This document shows, one piece after another, positions 8,553 to 16,623 of a stretch of DNA of 64,000 nucleotides. The stretch covers positions 1-64,000 of the forward strand of contig CAMOIE010000010.1 of assembly GCA_946615905.1 (NCBI GenBank), in the 5' to 3' direction. Position 1 is the first letter of the stretch; every line of letters begins with the position of its first letter. The notes under the pieces were generated by a model. That model ran no database searches, had not been told where the DNA came from, and saw only the letters and a list, made by a program, of their open reading frames with translations. Origin of the DNA: an uncultured Treponema sp. GTDB taxonomy: Bacteria; Spirochaetota; Spirochaetia; Treponematales; Treponemataceae. The translations under genes and the position numbers were made by a program.

Positions 8553-10172
8553 TTAGTTCTTAAACTCCCAGTCTTCAGCAGAAAGGAATGGGTTGTCCGA
8601 AGCGATATTCACGTTTGTAATACCGCGGGAATAAACGTCCTTCTGCAAAGAAACGAGATAAATCGCCGGAGAAATATCACACACCTTTTTGTTAATCTGA
8701 AGAGTGAGGTCTACCCAATTTTCAGTAACAACTTCTTTTCCCCATGCATCAAGGAGTTCGTCCAAAGAAGCGTCAGCAATACCTGTTACGTTCTGAGAAC
8801 CTTTAGATTTATAAATATCAACAACGCCTGAGTAAACATTGTCAAATCCATCAAGATACATCAAGGCAAGCTCATAAGACTTTTCGCCGTAAACCATGCG
8901 GTCAAAAACCTTGTCACCAGTGCGTTTCGCCTCAACAGTGACTCCGATTGCAGCAAGCTGCTTTACGATGCTGGCAGCCATTTCCTCACCAAATTCACCC
9001 ATTGAGTCAGGATAAATAAGGATCATGTTCTGGCCGTCAATTCCGCTTGAAGCAGCAAGCTCTTTTGCCTTTTCCACATCGTAGGGCAAGAGGTTGGGCA
9101 GCGGATCATTAACATAGTTTGAAATGTTGGCCTGGAAAAGGTTTGACGGGAAAGGACCGTAGTTGTAAACAACGCCAGAAGGCTGGTCTGTTATTCCAGA
9201 GATAAGGTTCTTGCGGTCAATAGCCATCGCCATAGCCTGACGAGCCTTTGCATCCTTGAAAGTATTTGTGTTGATAGAAATCTGGTAGAATGCATATGGC
9301 AAGTATGAGTTGATGTCAACATTCTTGATTTTTGCAACCTGCGGACGATCCATCGGGTTTGTCTCAAGAATCAAGTTTGTGCGTCCCTTGCGCAGTTCGT
9401 TCATACGAACTACAGGGTCGATCGTTCTCTTGATTACGAGAGAATCAGCCTCAGGAACCTTTTTGAAGTAAAGTCCGTTTGCAGTGAATGTGAGCCACTT
9501 TCCGATTTCCCAGCTCTCAAGCTTGAAAGGACCTGTTCCAATCGGTGCAGTTGCGAATTTGCGTTCGTTTTCACCAGAGCGCATGTCGACATTCATTTTC
9601 TGTCCGTTGTAAGTTGACGGAATGATTTTGAATGTCAAAACCGGGTAAGCGCGGAATTCAGGAATCGGCTTTACGAATTCAATGTGAACTGTTTTTTCAT
9701 CAACAGCCTCAACATTCTTGATAAAAGAAAGGAGATAGTCACGTTTCGGAGACTTGTTCTCTTCAGCTGTGTAAGCCTGGAATGAATAAACAACGTCATC
9801 TGCTGTGACAGGAGTCTCATCGTGCCAGTTTACGTCTTTCAAAGTGACTGTGTAGTCAACTTTTGTCTTGGAATCCTGCTCGATGTTTTCTGCAAGGGCG
9901 AATTCCGTGTTGAGGAAAAGATTTCCGTTGTCATTTGCGACTTCAAAGTTGCAAAGGCCATCGAACAAAAGCTCATCGGCGTTCAAACCCTGAGTATTCT
10001 GTTCGAGAACCGGGTTCAATGAATCCGGGAGAGTAGAAACTGCGACTGTCATTCCTTTCGGACGTGCTGACCAAACAAGGAATCCTGCTACAGCGCCGAC
10101 AACAAGAGCTGCCAAAACAACGATGACAATTAAACCTTTCTTGTTCTTCTTATTTTCTTTTGAATCTGCCAT
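8553..10172 (-). CDS. Extracellular solute-binding protein family 5 (oligopeptide-binding)
   Basis: 539 aa. After a Lys/Asn-rich start comes one hydrophobic segment (residues about 14-34), then the mature family-5 fold: PDSLNPVLEQNTQG, LKDVNWHDETPVTADDVVYS, GTGPFKLESWEIGKW, DAKARQAMAMAIDRKNLI. It captures peptides outside the membrane and delivers them to the two permeases. No lipobox Cys follows the hydrophobic segment, so it is probably held by an uncleaved N-terminal anchor instead of a lipid; this is unusual for the family. Its ATG overlaps the previous gene's stop (TAATG). Confidence 0.92.
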   Translation of the reverse strand: MADSKENKKNKKGLIVIVVLAALVVGAVAGFLVWSARPKGMTVAVSTLPDSLNPVLEQNTQGLNADELLFDGLCNFEVANDNGNLFLNTEFALAENIEQDSKTKVDYTVTLKDVNWHDETPVTADDVVYSFQAYTAEENKSPKRDYLLSFIKNVEAVDEKTVHIEFVKPIPEFRAYPVLTFKIIPSTYNGQKMNVDMRSGENERKFATAPIGTGPFKLESWEIGKWLTFTANGLYFKKVPEADSLVIKRTIDPVVRMNELRKGRTNLILETNPMDRPQVAKIKNVDINSYLPYAFYQISINTNTFKDAKARQAMAMAIDRKNLISGITDQPSGVVYNYGPFPSNLFQANISNYVNDPLPNLLPYDVEKAKELAASSGIDGQNMILIYPDSMGEFGEEMAASIVKQLAAIGVTVEAKRTGDKVFDRMVYGEKSYELALMYLDGFDNVYSGVVDIYKSKGSQNVTGIADASLDELLDAWGKEVVTENWVDLTLQINKKVCDISPAIYLVSLQKDVYSRGITNVNIASDNPFLSAEDWEFKN

Positions 10173-11611
10173 TACCGCATCCTCGTGATAAATGAAGAAT
10201 AAACTACAACTTCACCTGAGTAATTCTTCTTATTTTTGTCTCCATCAATCTTGATGAAGTAGAGTGAACCGCCAAGAGCTTTTCCTGCGTTCAAAACCGG
10301 CCATGAGTTACCGACTTTGCTTCCGCGGTTAATCAAATCCTCAAGATTGTTCTTCTTGATGAGTTTTCCGCTCTTTGTATTCTGGTTGTATACGTGAACC
10401 TGATGGTTATCTTTCAATGTAACAACCAAGTCGTTCATCTGATTTTTCGGGATAGAAACCATTCCCCACCAGTAGTCATCGTCCTTAACGTTTGTCGCAG
10501 AGAATTTTGCAGGGCGAGATTTTTGGCTTGCCGCTGATGAAGAAGGATCCGGGTTGAACAAACCAATCATCAAAGGCATAACCGGCTTACCGCGGGAAGC
10601 GACTTCCTTGCGGTGGGCGATTTCAGCCTTGATCTGGGCGATTTTGCTTGCAAGGTCCTTGCGGTTTGCAGCGATATCATCGAGAACAGCCTGGTCAACT
10701 TCTTTAGGATATTTTCCTGCGAAACCTGTGAATTCATTGTAGATTGTATCAATGTTAGCCTGAACTGATTCATAGTGGGCAAGAATTTCATCAAGTGACA
10801 TATCACCAGTCTGTCCTTTTTCAGGAGAGCGGGCAAATTCTTCACCAATGCGGTTCTTGTAGTTGTAGGCTTCCTCACGGATTGCACCGGCACGTTCTAC
10901 AGCAAGGTTCTGGCGGGCATTTCTGAACGCACGCATATTTGTAGCAACAGATTTTGCATCTGCAACGCCGTTTGCCTTTGCCGTTGAATTCAACTGTCCC
11001 TCGCCTGCTGTATAATCAGCAAGAACCTTGTCATAGGCTGCGATTTTTTCATCAAAATTTGAGATTGATGCAATTTTCTGTGCATCGGAATCCAAACTTG
11101 ACTTTTTTGCGAGAATCGCACTGATAGTATCGATTTCTTTTCCAACGGCGGCAAGTTCAGGACTTGTTCCGTAAACCTTTTCTGCGGAGGTTTTCATGTT
11201 CTTAGCGGCGGTAACTTTTCCGTCGTTGAGCAAGTTTGAAATGCGGCCGGCTGAAAGCTCAGCTCCCTTCTGACAAACGTCCAACGGGAGTTTAAGAGCT
11301 GAATCCAAAGCAGTAAATTTTGTCAAAGCTGTATTGCATGATGAGAGTTTCTTTGACTCTGTTTTTGCAGAATCGGCATCATCAAGAGCAGCGACACCTT
11401 CATTATAAAGAGAAATGTACTTATTGTACTTTTCTTTTGTTTTTGCATCCTGAATGTCAGCCCAGTATGCAGCGGCAGCTGACGGCTCGCGGTCATTCCA
11501 GGCTTTTACACCGGCTGCGATTGCCTTTTCATCAGCTGTGCCTCCGGTCGAAACACAACCGGCCAACAAGACGGCCAAAACGGCCGACAAGATGAATGAA
11601 ATCTTTTTCAT
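10172..11611 (-). CDS. Helical treponemal lipoprotein in peptide-transporter operon
   Basis: 479 aa. Signal peptide with lipobox LLAGC (Cys near residue 19), then a long Ala/Lys/Glu-rich, largely helical region (residues about 30-350), and a C-terminal segment rich in beta signature (DDYWWGMVSIPKNQMNDLVVTL). I do not recognise a named domain. The gene is read between the FGE-like lipoprotein and the binding protein: 2 bp after the first, and overlapping the second by 1 bp. Its ribosome-binding site (GGAGGT) lies inside the end of the upstream gene. Tight coupling suggests an envelope role connected with the transporter, such as a periplasmic scaffold; this is inference only. Confidence 0.75.
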   Translation of the reverse strand: MKKISFILSAVLAVLLAGCVSTGGTADEKAIAAGVKAWNDREPSAAAAYWADIQDAKTKEKYNKYISLYNEGVAALDDADSAKTESKKLSSCNTALTKFTALDSALKLPLDVCQKGAELSAGRISNLLNDGKVTAAKNMKTSAEKVYGTSPELAAVGKEIDTISAILAKKSSLDSDAQKIASISNFDEKIAAYDKVLADYTAGEGQLNSTAKANGVADAKSVATNMRAFRNARQNLAVERAGAIREEAYNYKNRIGEEFARSPEKGQTGDMSLDEILAHYESVQANIDTIYNEFTGFAGKYPKEVDQAVLDDIAANRKDLASKIAQIKAEIAHRKEVASRGKPVMPLMIGLFNPDPSSSAASQKSRPAKFSATNVKDDDYWWGMVSIPKNQMNDLVVTLKDNHQVHVYNQNTKSGKLIKKNNLEDLINRGSKVGNSWPVLNAGKALGGSLYFIKIDGDKNKKNYSGEVVVYSSFITRMR

Positions 11612-11613
11612 CG

Positions 11614-13236
11614 TTATTTAGATACCTCCATTACGAGACGGAAACCGACATCAACAGCACCTTTCTGGCTGTCTTCCTCACGGAAATTTGAAATGCGCAA
11701 GTCTGTAGAACCGTCCAAATATGAACCGCCCTTTACAACGCGGCTTGTTGAAGCGGGGTCAGCCTTGCGAGTAGAGCTTGTCCATTCCCAGACGTTTCCT
11801 GCCATATCAACAAGACCCCATTCGTTCTTGCCGTTCTCAAAAGATCCGACCGGAGACGGTCCCTTGAATTTTCCATTACCTTTGTAATTTGCTTTCTTTT
11901 CCTTTTTAGGCTCATCATCGCCCCAAGGATAAACTACATCTTTACCTGCGCGGGCAGCTTTTTCCCATTCCTCTTCGGTGGGCAAGCGATATTTGTTGCC
12001 AGTCTGCTCGGAAAGCCATGCGGCGTATTTTTCTGCATCTGCAAGAGAAAGGCCGATTACAGGCTGTGCACCCTTGTTGAATTCAGCATTATCAAAATAT
12101 TCTGGCAAAGTCTCGGCACGAGTTGCGTGAAGGTAAGCGGCATACTGAGCATTAGTTACGGGTGTAAGCATGATTGCATAGGCACCAGTCTCTGCTTCAT
12201 GGGCAGCTTCGCGAGTTTTTCCTGCGAGAGTGTCCTGGGGAACTGCACCGGCATTGAATTTTCCGGCAGGAACCTCAGCAACTGCATAGGCAGCTTTTAC
12301 ATCATCGTATTCAACATAGAAACCATCGACACCGTTTGCAGCGTCAATTTTCTTGAGGACTGAAGCAGAGGGAACAACAACAGCGAATGTTGTTGAAACT
12401 GAAAGTGTTACAGGACGATTTTTGAAGTCATCTGATGACGGGGCGTCAATTGCAACTGTTCCAGAAGCGTCAGTTTTAGCTGTGGCAGAAACTTCTGCGG
12501 GAGCTTCAACAGCGGCGTCTGTCGGAAGTGCGGGAACTGACCAAACAATGCTCAACGGGAGGTTTGCAACGGCCTTTCCACCGTCTGTTACTTTTGCAGA
12601 GAATTTTGTTGAAGGGCCAACAATTCCGTCATTTACAGAAAGTGTAATCTGGAGGTTCTTTGAAGCTTCCTTGCAGATAGCCTCAACTTTTGTTGAGAGC
12701 AACTCAGAAGAACCGGCGGCTTTCAAGAGACTGTATTCACCTTCGTTTGAAAGAACAGTCAAGACTGCAAGCGCCTCGTTGATTTTGTCAGCTGCACCTT
12801 TTTTTGAGGCGATAGAAGCCACCTGGGCTGAGAGCTTTGCGCTCAATGCTGTTGAATAAGCAGCCTCAAGTTTGTCCCAATCCTCGTTCTTAATGCGGTA
12901 TGTGATTGCCGGAGTGGCACCTTTCTTTACATCAGCATCAGCAAAAGGCTTGATATCTCCAAGACGGGCTGCAGCAGAGTCAGTAGTTACTTTTACAGCA
13001 GCTGAGCGGGGATTTGCAGCTCTGACAGCGGCAGTCAGTGCGTTAGAAACAAGGTCGATTTTTGCGTTGACGGCGGCCTCGGCATCGGTCTTTCCCTTGC
13101 CATAGCCATAATAATAACCTTCTTCCTGTTTTACCATTTCAGGGCTTGTAGATGCGCAGGAGATTATTCCTCCCAAAGCGATACAAGCGGAAACCAAGAG
13201 AACCGCGATGCGATTCTGCTTTTTTGATTTAAGCAT
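11614..13236 (-). CDS. Lipoprotein with Ig-like and formylglycine-generating-enzyme-like (SUMF1) domains
   Basis: 540 aa. Signal peptide and lipobox (GGIISC, Cys near 27), then an N-terminal region starting YYYGYGKGKTDAEAAVNAK, a middle beta domain (LQITLSVNDGIVGPSTKFSA) and a C-terminal FGE-sulfatase-type domain (RLPTEEEWEKAAR, YPWGDDEP, DMAGNVWEWTSS, GGSYLDG, GFRLVMEV; about 330-540). The active-site cysteines of true formylglycine-generating enzymes are absent (the end reads RISNFREEDSQ), so this is likely a structural or binding version of the fold. First gene of the transporter operon; GTAGGAG precedes the ATG. Confidence 0.85.
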   Translation of the reverse strand: MLKSKKQNRIAVLLVSACIALGGIISCASTSPEMVKQEEGYYYGYGKGKTDAEAAVNAKIDLVSNALTAAVRAANPRSAAVKVTTDSAAARLGDIKPFADADVKKGATPAITYRIKNEDWDKLEAAYSTALSAKLSAQVASIASKKGAADKINEALAVLTVLSNEGEYSLLKAAGSSELLSTKVEAICKEASKNLQITLSVNDGIVGPSTKFSAKVTDGGKAVANLPLSIVWSVPALPTDAAVEAPAEVSATAKTDASGTVAIDAPSSDDFKNRPVTLSVSTTFAVVVPSASVLKKIDAANGVDGFYVEYDDVKAAYAVAEVPAGKFNAGAVPQDTLAGKTREAAHEAETGAYAIMLTPVTNAQYAAYLHATRAETLPEYFDNAEFNKGAQPVIGLSLADAEKYAAWLSEQTGNKYRLPTEEEWEKAARAGKDVVYPWGDDEPKKEKKANYKGNGKFKGPSPVGSFENGKNEWGLVDMAGNVWEWTSSTRKADPASTSRVVKGGSYLDGSTDLRISNFREEDSQKGAVDVGFRLVMEVSK

Positions 13237-13450
13237 GTTTTACTCCTACAAATATTGTATCTCAAAAAAATGAAAATACTATGTTTAAATCTTTTAACAT
13301 CTAATATTTCAGATGTCAACGAACAAAATGGAAATTTTCACAAAAAAAATAAGAATTTAAAATTATCGCCAAAAAGATTTGAGATATGAGAGATAAATGA
13401 CACTTTTTTTGTTTTTGTCTAATTCAACCTTAAAAAGTTGAAAAAAAACG
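13237..13450. other. AT-rich promoter-bearing gap
   Basis: Very AT-rich DNA between ruvC and the peptide-transport operon, both on the minus strand. It should contain the operon promoter. No gene or strong hairpin terminator was seen. Confidence 0.4.
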
Positions 13451-13978
13451 TTATTTTTTTGTAACCTTCTGTAAGTCAGCCAAATCTGCAAGTAAAGTCG
13501 AATTCGCAGTAGAGTTGCAATGGGTTATTGCGGCCGCAAGAGCGTCAGCGGCATGATCGGGCTTTGGCTCCGTCTCAAGGGCAAGGAGGATTTTGACATA
13601 ACGCTCGACCAGCTCCTTGTCGGCGGTCTTGGCCCCGGTGACAGAATACTTAATTTGATTGGGCGTATACATAGAAAGGGGAATCGCATGCTGGGCAAGA
13701 CACATGGTAACCACGCCTTTTGCCTCCGCGACATTCAAAGCGGAAGAGACATTTTTTGCAAAATAGAGGGTTTCCATCGCGGCCTGATCAGGGCGGAATT
13801 CATCGATTACAGCAAGAAGTCGGTTATAAATTGAAAGCAGGCGGACTCCATGCTCGTCATTTGCGGAAGTTTCAATCACGCCGTAAGAGACAAATTTGAT
13901 TCTGCCTCCCAAGTCATCGACAACTCCGAAACCAGTGTTGGCGAGACCTGGGTCAATTCCTAAAATACGCCTTTTCAT
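13451..13978 (-). CDS. ruvC: Crossover junction endodeoxyribonuclease RuvC
   Basis: Resolves Holliday junctions by symmetric nicking. It contains the RNase H-like acidic residues in ILGIDPGLANTGFG, AAMETLYFAKNVSSALNVAEA and PDHAADALAAAITH. Start ATG at 13978 (MKRRILGIDPG) gives 175 aa, the normal size; an in-frame upstream start would add ten residues not found in the family. No Shine-Dalgarno is present, while TATCTG ends 6 bases before ATG. It lies downstream of yebC, separated by a terminator, and is detached from ruvAB by the 8-kb transporter operon. Confidence 0.95.
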   Translation of the reverse strand: MKRRILGIDPGLANTGFGVVDDLGGRIKFVSYGVIETSANDEHGVRLLSIYNRLLAVIDEFRPDQAAMETLYFAKNVSSALNVAEAKGVVTMCLAQHAIPLSMYTPNQIKYSVTGAKTADKELVERYVKILLALETEPKPDHAADALAAAITHCNSTANSTLLADLADLQKVTKK

Positions 13979-13988
13979 ATCAATCAGA

Positions 13989-14017
13989 TAAAAAAAATCC
14001 CCGGTCAAAAACCGGGG
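13989..14017 (-). terminator. Intrinsic terminator after yebC
   Basis: CCCCGGT-ttttg-ACCGGGG followed by eight T on the minus strand. The T tract runs directly into the -10-like TATCTG of ruvC. A second hairpin (ACAGAAAAC ... GTTTTCTGT, 14039-14065) lies between it and yebC. Confidence 0.88.
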
Positions 14018-14097
14018 CTATGTAAAAATCTAGCAAGAACAGAAAACTCTTAGCCAGTTTTCTGTCAAAGAAAAAACGCCAGAAGTTTTTTTATCGC

Positions 14098-14892
14098 TTA
14101 CTCAGCATCGGGATCGAAACCGTCAGGATAGTTTGCGTTTGAGTAAACGTTCTGAACGTCATCGTCCTCTTCGAGTTTGCCGATAAGTTTTACGACTTTT
14201 TTCGCTGTGTCAGCGTCAACGTCTGTGTACATCTGGGGAACCATGGAAACAGAAGCTGAAAGTGTTGCCCATTTTTCTGACTCAGGAGTCTCTTCCTGTT
14301 TTGGAGAAAGACCTGCATCGTGTTTTGCCTGAATTGCCTCAACGACAGCATCGAATGCGTTAGGATCAGTTGTGACAGTAATAACACCGTCTTCGTTAAC
14401 GATGTCATCAGCTCCAGCTTCGAGAGCAACTTCCATTACCTCGTCTTCTGAAACTTTCTCAGCGTCCATCTCGATAACGCCCTTGCGGTCGAACATGCGG
14501 GAAACAGAACCTGTGGCTCCGAGGCTTCCTCCGTTCTTAGTAAAGAAGTTGCGGACGTTTGCGGCAGCGCGGTTTTTGTTGTCAGTGAGAACTTCAACGA
14601 GAACAGCGACTCCGCCGGGAGCGAATCCTTCGTATACCAATTCTTCGTAAGCAACAGCTCCGAGTTCGCCAGTTCCTTTTTTGATAGCGCGCTCAATGTT
14701 GTCTTTCGGCATTGAAGCAGCACGGGCCTTCAAAACGGCAGTGCGCAAGCGGGGGTTAGTGTTGGGGTCGCCGCCACCCATTTTTGCGGCGATAGAAATT
14801 TCCTTGATGAATTTTGTGAACATCTGGCCGCGTTTTGCATCGGCAATACCTTTTGCATGTTTAATGGTTGACCATTTGCTATGTCCTGACAT
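14098..14892 (-). CDS. yebC: YebC/PmpR family (TACO1-like) protein
   Basis: 264 aa. Starts with the hallmark [20 protein letters not shown] and continues [12 protein letters not shown], then [15 protein letters not shown]. Members have been described as transcriptional regulators and, more recently, as helpers of translation through difficult proline stretches. It commonly lies next to ruvC, as here. The acidic C-terminus (GFDPDAE) is slightly longer than in most homologs. AGGAGCT precedes the ATG. Confidence 0.95.
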   Translation of the reverse strand: MSGHSKWSTIKHAKGIADAKRGQMFTKFIKEISIAAKMGGGDPNTNPRLRTAVLKARAASMPKDNIERAIKKGTGELGAVAYEELVYEGFAPGGVAVLVEVLTDNKNRAAANVRNFFTKNGGSLGATGSVSRMFDRKGVIEMDAEKVSEDEVMEVALEAGADDIVNEDGVITVTTDPNAFDAVVEAIQAKHDAGLSPKQEETPESEKWATLSASVSMVPQMYTDVDADTAKKVVKLIGKLEEDDDVQNVYSNANYPDGFDPDAE

Positions 14893-14989
14893 GGATAGCT
14901 CCTATAAAAACAAAATAAAATTTGAAGTTTAAGTTGCTTATTTTAGCACATTTAAAAAAACAGTGTCAACAATGCGGAAAGCTGCAACA

Positions 14990-15120
14990 GGGATTGGAGC
15001 GGGCGCGTAAGCGCGTGCGCAGCCGAAGGCAAGCACCGAGGCGCGGTTAGACGCCGTAGCCGCGGAAAGCCCGGCCGCCGTGGTGGTTGAGCCTGTCGAA
15101 ATCCGCGGCGGGTTGCCAAA
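14990..15120 (+). repeat. Structured GC-rich intergenic repeat, copy C
   Basis: Begins GGGATTGGAGCGGGCG, shares GCGCGGTTAGACG with copy E and GGAAAGCCCG with copy F. It ends with a CCGCCG/CGGCGG hairpin whose loop is the 15-bp module TTGAGCCTGTCGAAA (15096-15110). Lies between divergent yebC and nudC. Confidence 0.72.
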
Positions 15121-15182
15121 AAAAAGAAAATATATCAAAAAAATATTGGCGGGAAATTGAAAAATCGTGTTATCCTTTTTAT

Positions 15183-15974
15183 ATGCCGATGATTTCAAAC
15201 CAAATGAATGTTTTTTGTGAGAACCATTTTATTTTTCGCGGAAACTCAATTCTTCTTCAGGGCGGAAAACTGCCCGATGAGAAGGTTGTACGTCGGTGTC
15301 TTGAAATGAACGCCGCTGACGACTGGTTTGCCGAACTGGCATTCAACTACTCGGCCATTCTGTTGGAAAAATCCACTCCGAATCCGGCAGGTTGCGAGGA
15401 CATTCCGCTCAGACAATACTTCTGGGACACGAAGCAGTCGAAAGAAACTAAGATTCTCGGAACATTGGCGGCAAGGGCCAAGGGACTCTTGAATTTCAGA
15501 AAAACAAAGAGATTCTGCTCAATTTGCGGTGCCCCCCTCCAAGACGACCCGAAATTCACCGCCAGAACCTGCATCCACTGCGGCCACCAGTTCTTTCCCC
15601 AGTTGGAGCCGGCGGTAATCGTCCTCGTAAAAAAAGACGACAAGATTCTCCTTGCAAAGCATAAAAATCGCAACGATGACGTTTACTCAACATTGGCCGG
15701 TTTTGTTGAAATGGGAGAGACAATCGAACACGCCGTAAAACGTGAGATAAAGGAAGAAACCAACATCCACGTAAAAAACATAAAATACGTCTCAAGTCAG
15801 GCATGGCCCTACCCCGACCAGCTGATGCTGGCATTCACCGCCGAATATGATTCCGGGGAAATCAAAATCCAGCAGGACGAGCTTTTGGACGCCCAGTGGT
15901 TTAGCAGGGATTCCCTCCCGACAACTCCGCCGCCAGGCTCCGTAGCCCACAATTTAATTCACGACAACTTTTAA
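15183..15974 (+). CDS. nudC: NAD(H) pyrophosphatase, Nudix family (NudC)
   Basis: 263 aa. It has a four-Cys zinc ribbon (CSICGAPL ... CIHCGHQF), the Nudix box GFVEMGETIEHAVKREIKEE and, about 20 residues after the box, SQAWPYPDQLML, matching the SQPWPFPxS signature of NADH pyrophosphatases. It hydrolyses NAD(H) to NMN(H) and AMP, and family members remove NAD caps from RNA. The ATG at 15183 (MPMISNQMN) is used because the earlier in-frame ATG lies in the repeat. There is no Shine-Dalgarno; TGT-TATCCT ends 6 bases before ATG. Confidence 0.9.
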   Translation: MPMISNQMNVFCENHFIFRGNSILLQGGKLPDEKVVRRCLEMNAADDWFAELAFNYSAILLEKSTPNPAGCEDIPLRQYFWDTKQSKETKILGTLAARAKGLLNFRKTKRFCSICGAPLQDDPKFTARTCIHCGHQFFPQLEPAVIVLVKKDDKILLAKHKNRNDDVYSTLAGFVEMGETIEHAVKREIKEETNIHVKNIKYVSSQAWPYPDQLMLAFTAEYDSGEIKIQQDELLDAQWFSRDSLPTTPPPGSVAHNLIHDNF

Positions 15975-15989
15975 GACTGTTTAAAACAA

Positions 15990-16018
15990 ATGACAATTTT
16001 TTCTCCTCATGCTATAGT
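15990..16018 (+). promoter_or_regulatory. Hemerythrin promoter
   Basis: -35 ATGACA (15990-15995), 17-bp spacer, extended -10 TGC-TATAGT (16013-16018). It gives a short leader carrying GAGAGG ahead of the ATG at 16045. Confidence 0.7.
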
Positions 16019-16044
16019 ATATATAATAGAAGAGAGGTGAAAAA

Positions 16045-16512
16045 ATGTTCTCGACGGAAGGAGATTTTATCAAATGGAATCCGAAATTCAAAGTCGGGAT
16101 TCCGGTCATCGACCAGCAGCACGAAACTCTCGTAAAACTCTGCAATGATTTTTACCAAAGCCTTTTGCAGAACAACAAGAGCAGCGACTACAAGAAAATC
16201 GTAAAGTCAACACTAGAGACCTGTCTAAACTACGCCGACACGCATTTTAAGGAAGAAGAAAAACTCATGAAGGCCGCGAAGTTTGACGGGTTGAACGAAC
16301 ACAAGCATTCGCACGCCCGCTTTACAAATACCGTGAGCATAACATACGAAGGCATAGAAAATCTTCCTGTTTCAGAAGCGATAAAATTCGCCCATTTTTT
16401 GCATGACTGGATTTTTACCCACATAGCCCACGAGGACAGACTTTACCTCCCGGCACTAAAAGAATTTTTGCTACGTAATTCGTCAAAGTTTATAAAGGAG
16501 GGCGGGAGCTGA
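16045..16512 (+). CDS. Bacteriohemerythrin
   Basis: 155 aa, a single four-helix hemerythrin domain with a non-haem di-iron site. Ligand motifs are visible: DQQHETL, YADTHFKEEEKLM, NEHKHSHARF and HDWIFTHIAHEDR, matching the family's H, HxxxE, HxxxH and HxxxxD pattern. It binds O2 reversibly; in anaerobes it may act as an oxygen sensor, scavenger or carrier. The protein starts MFSTEGDFIKWNPKFKVGIPVID, the usual N-terminal form. Has its own promoter and GAGAGG site, and follows nudC by 70 bp. Confidence 0.95.
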   Translation: MFSTEGDFIKWNPKFKVGIPVIDQQHETLVKLCNDFYQSLLQNNKSSDYKKIVKSTLETCLNYADTHFKEEEKLMKAAKFDGLNEHKHSHARFTNTVSITYEGIENLPVSEAIKFAHFLHDWIFTHIAHEDRLYLPALKEFLLRNSSKFIKEGGS

Positions 16513-16623
16513 AAAAGGAATCTGCCCGCAGACCAGAGAATTTTCCACTGGCTGCGGACAGATTCGTTAATAGAATAGAAATGTATTCAGTAAGGTTTTC
16601 TCCGACAACCGGTAAGAACCAAT

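Noticed and set aside
12353-12859. 168-codon plus-strand ORF inside the FGE-like lipoprotein gene
   Set aside because: Antisense shadow of a well-supported gene; no start signal and no recognisable domain.
15040-15070. GGTTAGAC core in copies C and E as an integron attC site
   Set aside because: GTTAGAC fits the GTTRRRY core, but no partner RYYYAAC at the expected distance and no integrase or cassette array is present.
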